From positions 1,116,001 to 1,180,000 of the forward strand of contig RCTD01000005.1 in assembly GCA_014898415.1 (NCBI GenBank): a DNA stretch of 64,000 bases. The letters run 5' to 3'. Position numbers and translations under genes: made by a program. This DNA is from Stromatinia cepivora. Taxonomy: Eukaryota > Ascomycota > Leotiomycetes > Helotiales > Sclerotiniaceae. Position 1 is the stretch's first letter. Each line of letters starts with the position of its first letter. Below the pieces are notes generated by a model, which was not told the origin of the DNA, searched no databases, and saw only the letters and a list, made by a program, of their open reading frames with translations. Below are positions 58,741 to 64,000 of the stretch, one piece after another.

Positions 58741-59944
58741 ATGTAATCGAATAATAAAGAAGTTCGAATACTCTTAGCCATTAAGGTTATTCAAAAAGAC
58801 AAAAAACTTAGTATTCGAAAAGCTGCCAAACTATATAATTTATTATATACAATACTCAATCGCAGAATGAATAGTTTTACTCTCTGTATCGAAACTTGAG
58901 CGAATTGTTATAAAATTATAGAATTAGAAGAAAAAATGATTGTTCAATATATATTCAATATAGATTTATAAAGATTTTTATTTAAATTGAAGAATATAGA
59001 AGATATAACGAATTATATTCTTGAATCAAGGAATACGAAGTGTATTGGGAAGTTCTGGATATATCGATTTGTAAAACGTTGAATCGAATTAAAGATATAT
59101 TTTAATTGTATTTATGATTTTCAAAAAGCTTTTTGTAAAGATCTTAAACTTATTAAAAAATAGTTTCGATTAGTTGCGAATATATAAGCGAAATATAGCA
59201 TTTTGAATAACGATTTTTATAATTTCGATAAAATAGACTTTATGATAAAGATTATAAATGCAATAATGGTTGTTACTAATGTTGAAAGATATGGTAGAAA
59301 TAAATCAGTATAGTTAGACAATCGAGAATGGATTATAGTAATAATATACAGAAATAGAGAGGGTAAAACTATTCCCCCATTTCTAATAATTCAAAGATAG
59401 ATTTATTTCTCCAATTAATATATCGAAATTAATCTTTCTACAAAATGGATTATTAAATCTATATCTAATAAATAGACAAACAATAAGATAGGGTTGGAAT
59501 GGTTAAAGTACTTTGACAAGTATACAATTCATCGAAGAAAGGACAAATATCGAATACTAATGCTGAATAGATACGAAAATCATGAATCAATAGTTTTTCA
59601 ATTATATTGTAAAACAAATGATATTATATATTTACATTTACTATTGTATTCAAATCATTTAACTCAATCATTTAATATTGACTATTTTTGTAATCTGAAA
59701 TATTTATATAATGATCAAATTGATGGATTTATTAAGGTATATATCAATTATATTTCGAAGATTAAATTCTTTATAACTTTTAAAATTGTATATAAAGAAT
59801 CAATCATTTCTCAGAATATAAAATCAAAATTTCGAGGAACAGATTTAATACTATTTAATCCTAAAGCTATACTTTCGAAATTAGATATTCAAATTCGTAT
59901 ATCTATCCCCCCTTTTTTCAATCTAGATCAATAGATCTCTTAAA
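58650..59944 (+). mobile_element. Decayed pogo/Fot1-type DNA transposon
   Basis: The transposase relic (58741..59934) lies between a left end with two tandem ATCACCGAGTGRATCA motifs (58652-58684), which resemble terminal repeats in composition, and the LTR-like repeat that begins at 59945. The right end has probably been lost or overwritten by the retroelement. No clear inverted partner of the left motif was found. Confidence 0.55.
58741..59934 (+). pseudogene. Degenerate DDE transposase (pogo/Fot1 family)
   Basis: Fragmented frames, in order, recall the family: a psq-type HTH stretch (KLSIRKAAKLYNLLYTILNR at about 58808-58870), a second HTH (TNYILESRNTKCIGKFWIYRFVKR), the first acidic site in YNFDKIDFMI (about 59218-59245), NREWIIVI (about 59325), then EWLKYFDKYTIHRR, LMLNRYENHES where the catalytic Asp is Asn, YSNHLTQSFNIDYF and FRGTDLILFNPKAILSKLD. 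Stops and frameshifts between these segments leave no active enzyme. C-to-T type decay explains the Asp to Asn change and the many stops. Confidence 0.85.
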
Positions 59945-60150
59945 TGTCACGAATCGTGAACCACAGAAGGCTAACCATGTGATACCTCTTATCTCCCACG
60001 TCCATTGGTGAACTGATCGTCCGTGCATATACATTACGATTCATGCGATTTAGTATAGTAAAATAGTAACCCTAATAATATATATGTATAATCCTACAGC
60101 TTACAAATGGGTATTTGTATATATATATCTAATCGCTCTTTATAAGCTAT
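59945..60150 (+). repeat. LTR-like direct repeat, copy 1 (206 bp)
   Basis: Starts TGTCACGAATCGTGAACC and ends ..CTTTATAAGCTAT, directly abutting copy 2. The two copies differ mostly by transitions (AGAAGG/AGGAGG, CATGTG/CACGTG). The TGT start and a position between two element relics fit a retroelement terminus. Confidence 0.75.
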
Positions 60151-60430
60151 TGTCACGAATCGTGAACCACAGGAGGCTAACCACGTGATACCTCTTATCT
60201 TCCATATCAATTTATGAGCTGATCATCTGTGCGCATGCATTACGAATTATATGATTTAGTATAGTAAAATGGTAATCCTAATAATGCTTATATATAACCC
60301 TGTAGCTCATAAATGGGTATTTGTGTATATATATCTAATTGTTCTTTATGAACTATAGTTCTTCAATTGTAGATTCTAAAGAATATAATTGATCTTGTTT
60401 ATTTAGTTCTATTACAGTTTTTGTGTGTTA
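60151..60430 (+). repeat. LTR-like direct repeat, copy 2, with further 3' sequence
   Basis: Matches copy 1 for its first 206-207 bp and then continues to GTGTGTTACA (about 60430), which could be the LTR 3' end (TGT..ACA). If so, copy 1 is a truncated duplicate. Sequence after it leads into the gypsy-like gag region. Confidence 0.6.
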
Positions 60431-62159
60431 CATTATTTACAATTCATTTACAAATGTCCGATTATCTGATGGTTTTTCAAATAATACTTTATTTTAATAA
60501 TACCTTTTTAGATGAACTTTTACGAACATTATATTCAGAGGAAGAAGATCTATTCCGATTTAATTGATGAAGATAAATCTTTTTAGAAATGTACCATCAC
60601 TTTCACAATACAACGAACTCCTTCTTCTGTATACTCCGAACCTTCGAAAGTATATTCTGAGGAACCTTTTTCTTCTTTTCAATTATTTCAACAACCCTTC
60701 GAAGAAAATATGAATACAGGATTGGATAATGTTATCATTGGAAGAAAGAAGAATAGTAAAGAGAAGATTTTAATATATGAAGTTGATATTTTCAATAGTT
60801 CAATTGTTTCTTCTGAATTATTATTACAATTATAAGATCTTTATGTAATGGTTATGAGTTTGAAAAAGGAGAATCGATAATTGAAAATTATGATAACGAT
60901 GAGTTTTGTAATAATGTAATCTCTTTTTGAGTCTTAAGTGATATTTATATAAGTATTTAGATCAATAGTAGTATTTAGGATTCCTTTTATTCTTTTAATC
61001 GAAATTCAAGGACCTTTATTTAAATAAACCTGAAGATCCTAAAGTCAAAGAAAGAAAACTTTGATTAGACGATTTGATTATCCAGGGCTCTCTAAGGATT
61101 CTCCTTTTTTTTCAGGAAATGATGATTTATTTAATAATCAAGGGTTCTTTTATTCAAAAAACCGATTTAATTGATTAAGATTGTATTCTTGTATTAGTTA
61201 CAATTTGTAGTAAGATGTATATGTATTAAAATCTATAAATCTTATTATTAAATTTAACGATGGTATTGAATTTAAAGTTAGTTTATGGTAATTATTGGTT
61301 ATAGAACGATTCGAATTGTATATTATATCATTTAAAAGTGAAATGCAATATTGTGTATATATAATCGATCAAACCGAATCAGAAGTATAAATATATTATT
61401 ATATTTTTTATGTATGAGTGTTCTGATTTATGGTATTCGAATTGGTCGAATAATTTGTAGCGATCTATTGGAATCTGATCGAAGTCGATGATGTTTGCTT
61501 TCAATATGAGATATGGATTATGTTTAATATGATTTGATATGGTAATTTCTTAGAATAATATAGGAAGTTCAGATTATTTGTTATCTAAGTGGAGATTATT
61601 AATGATAAGGTTTTATTCAGGGATTTCGAATGGAAGATTTCCGATTTTTTTTTACGAGTGGTAATAATATCTATTAAGGATTGTAAGATTACAAAAGAAT
61701 TTGTAAATATATTTATTAGAGTAAATCAAAACGAAGTTTTATTATAAAAACAAAATCGATATTGTGTTGATCGAGAAGTCTTTGTAATTATTTGCAAATC
61801 AATGGTTATTATAAATCCTTTGTAACTCTTTCGGAGTTTTAATAATTTCAATTTTGGAATCTCTATGTTTTCGAAACCATTTCCACTCCGGAATATTTTT
61901 TTCGGATATATTGGCTTTATTGTATCCAATAATTATTCGAATTTCAAATGCTTGTTGTTCTTTTTCTTTTTTGGAGTAGTATATATATCGATGCTTTGTA
62001 TCGATAATTTTAATGAAATTGAGATGGTACAAGAAGAAGTAGAAGAATTCGAGGAATATTGGGATACTGAAAAAAACTTTAATTTAGAAGTTATAATTGA
62101 AGTTATACAGAATGCTTGTTTAGAAGAAGAAAAGTATTTAAAATCAAATGTTTAGATTT

Positions 62160-62590
62160 CGTTTCTATTTTAAGTATTATATGGGATATGAGATTTCTTA
62201 ATCTAATCAAGCTTATAGAAGGAAAAGCATTTATTCTTTTCTGCAATTTTTCGAAAAATGGTTACATTTATCGATTAAAAGTATTTATTGATTTTGAAGC
62301 AAATGGATTCGCTTTTATTAATACTATACTCTTTACTTGTTTATTTTTTATGTTTAAATCTAGAATTATACCGTTTGAAGTTTCAATTGAAGTTAAAGGG
62401 TATAATGGTATATAAGGCTATACTATTATCCATTTCATATTCCTTAATTTAACAATCGATAATTGTGAACAATTTTTTGTCCCTTTCCTTATTATTGAAT
62501 TAGGAAGTTATAATATTATTTTAGATAGATTTTGGTTATCAGAGATTCGAGCGAAGTTTGATTGCTTTAATAAATATCTTGAATAATCTA
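62160..62590 (+). pseudogene. Retroelement aspartic protease relic
   Basis: Readable fragments FIDFEANGFAFI, EVSIEVKGYNGI, HFIFLNLTID and VPFLIIELGSYNIILDRFWL align in order with fungal gypsy proteases. The catalytic Asp remains, but D-S/T-G is altered (DFE). Several stops are present. Confidence 0.75.
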
Positions 62591-63064
62591 AAGAGAGATT
62601 CTGTACCATTTCTTATTCGAATAATCTCTTTGTTATCTAATCATTCTTTTGTAAACAGAAGATCGATCGATTAATCCAACAAAATGTTGATCGATAAGAT
62701 GACCAATTCGAAGAATATTGGAATCGAAGAGATTTATAATTGAATAGATCAATTGTAATTGATGATATATAATAAGAATCTTCAAATATAAATATAATAT
62801 AGATTTTTGTTGAAAAGGAAAAGGTTCTGATTCCTTTCAAATTCAATCCATTTCCTTCCCAACCAATTATATCACTATTGCAGATCTACAAATATCTTCC
62901 TTATATATCGCTCAAAATCCTTGATTTATATGTATTCAAACCCGATAAGTTCTAATTAGAATGCAAGAAAGATGAACAAACTGAATTCTTTACTATTACT
63001 CTGAAAGAACTTGATGATGTAATAAACCTTCAATAGAATGAATAATATATAGAAAAGAGAATAC

Positions 63065-63998
63065 TGACCGCTTTAACTGAATTCAAGAATACAAAAGTTC
63101 GAAAGAAACTCGATCGAGTATTAATCGAAATCAATTCAAAATCTGAAATACCATTTGAATATCGACAATATTATCAAGCTTTTTCCAAATATGAATCAAA
63201 TATTTTGCCTTTTAACCGATCTTATGATTATAAAATCATATTAAAAGGTGAAGGAGAATAAGCTTTGTATTATAATTTGTTTTATAAGATATCCTTAGAA
63301 CAATTGGAAGTTGTTAAAGAATATATTATGGATAATTTCAGCAAAGGTTTTATTGAACTCAATCAAGTTTTTTATATTATATTTATTTTATTCGTTAAAA
63401 AATCTAATGATAATTTGAAGTTCTATATAAACTTCAAATTATTGAATTCCTTAATGTATAAGGATCGATATCCCTTTTCTTTGATTGATAAAACACTTTT
63501 TCGGCTTTCTAATACTAAGATCTTTATCAAATTCGATATTCGTTAAACTTTCTATTATATAAAAATGAATCCTGTTTTGGAAAAATATATTACTTTTTGA
63601 ATCCGATATAGATTATACAAATGCAAGGTTATATTATTCGGATTAACAAATAATCCTGCAATCTATCAATATTATATGAATAATATTCTATTCGATTATC
63701 TAAATATCTTTTATATAATATATTTCGATAATATTCTAATTTATTCCGAGAATAAAGAAGAATATCAAATTTATATTAAATTAATTCTTGAATGATTAGA
63801 AATCGTTGGTTTATAAATGGATCTCAAAAAATATGAATTCAATATTATATATACTAAGTACTTGGATTTTATTATTTTTATTAAAGGAATAAAAATGAAC
63901 TTTGAAAAGATTGAGATAGTTGAGAATTGAATCTTTCCGATAATAATGAAAGGGATTCAATCATTTTTCGGTTTTTACAATTTTTATTGATAGTTTAT
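63065..63998 (+). pseudogene. Ty3/gypsy reverse transcriptase relic
   Basis: In order: YRQYYQAFSKYESNILPFNR, DYKIIL, YNLFYKISLEQLEVVKEYI, KGFIEL..FVKKSNDNLKFYINFKLLN, YPFSLIDKTLFRLSNTKIFIKFDIR, then after a stop LFGLTNNPAIYQYYMNNIL, YFDNILIYSENKEEY and KYLDFIIF..IQSFFGFYNFY. These match RT finger, palm (YFDNI for YxDD) and connection blocks. The active-site second Asp is Asn. Stops near 63544, 63598 and 63793 show it is dead. Confidence 0.9.
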
Positions 63999-64000
63999 TA

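Larger units (their letters stand above)
60151..64000 (+). mobile_element. Decayed Ty3/gypsy LTR retrotransposon, running past the window end
   Basis: 5' LTR-like repeat, followed by a gag-position stretch with stops (about 60450-62150, no readable domain), a protease relic (62160-62590) and a reverse transcriptase relic (63065-63998). Order LTR, gag, PR, RT is that of Metaviridae (Ty3/gypsy) elements. RNase H, integrase and the 3' LTR would be beyond base 64000. The AT drift suggests RIP. Confidence 0.85.

Overview
The window is nuclear DNA from a filamentous ascomycete. Its genes have short spliceosomal introns (about 50-110 bp, GT..AG, often with a CTAAC/CTGAC-like branch site), a dispersed 5S rRNA gene, long intergenic spacers and a C-to-T-decayed repeat block. 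A group II-type G-alpha, a CFEM receptor-like protein, Bzz1 and Dsn1 fit a Leotiomycete of the Botrytis/Sclerotinia type. That placement is inference from general resemblance; I ran no search.

Layout. 0.7-9 kb: a TMEM115-like Golgi membrane protein, an F-box protein and a three-exon glutathione transferase. 9.1 kb: a 5S rRNA gene. 9.6-12.5 kb: a 955-residue protein of unknown family with a glycine-rich hydrophobic hairpin and a long acidic DEKPDS-repeat tail. 13.8-20 kb: a small coiled-coil protein, Bzz1 (F-BAR/C1/two SH3) and the mRNA-export helicase Dbp5. 21.5-27 kb: a CFEM single-pass surface protein, convergent with an RS-rich protein. 29.4-35.4 kb: an NmrA-like oxidoreductase, the kinetochore protein Dsn1/Mis13 and a GNAT acetyltransferase whose frame is broken twice. 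37.3-38.7 kb: a G-protein alpha subunit. 42-45 kb: spermidine synthase and a Nit-type amidase. 45.5-55.2 kb: a 2101-residue multipass protein with a huge disordered N-terminus, then a DHA1-type MFS transporter on the other strand.

At about 56.45 kb the composition changes abruptly to very AT-rich DNA that runs to the window end. This block holds a 9-bp tandem array, a degenerate pogo/Fot1-type DDE transposase, two LTR-like direct repeats and a Ty3/gypsy relic (protease and reverse transcriptase still readable, many stops) that continues past base 64000. The substitutions are what repeat-induced point mutation (RIP) leaves behind.

The genes are mostly unrelated housekeeping and surface genes; I see no biosynthetic cluster, defence island or clear new system. 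The best leads are the unknown 955-residue protein, the giant N-terminal extension on the MFS-like protein, the twice-frameshifted GNAT gene, and the RIP-patterned satellite array. All exon boundaries were set by hand from frame continuity and family conservation.
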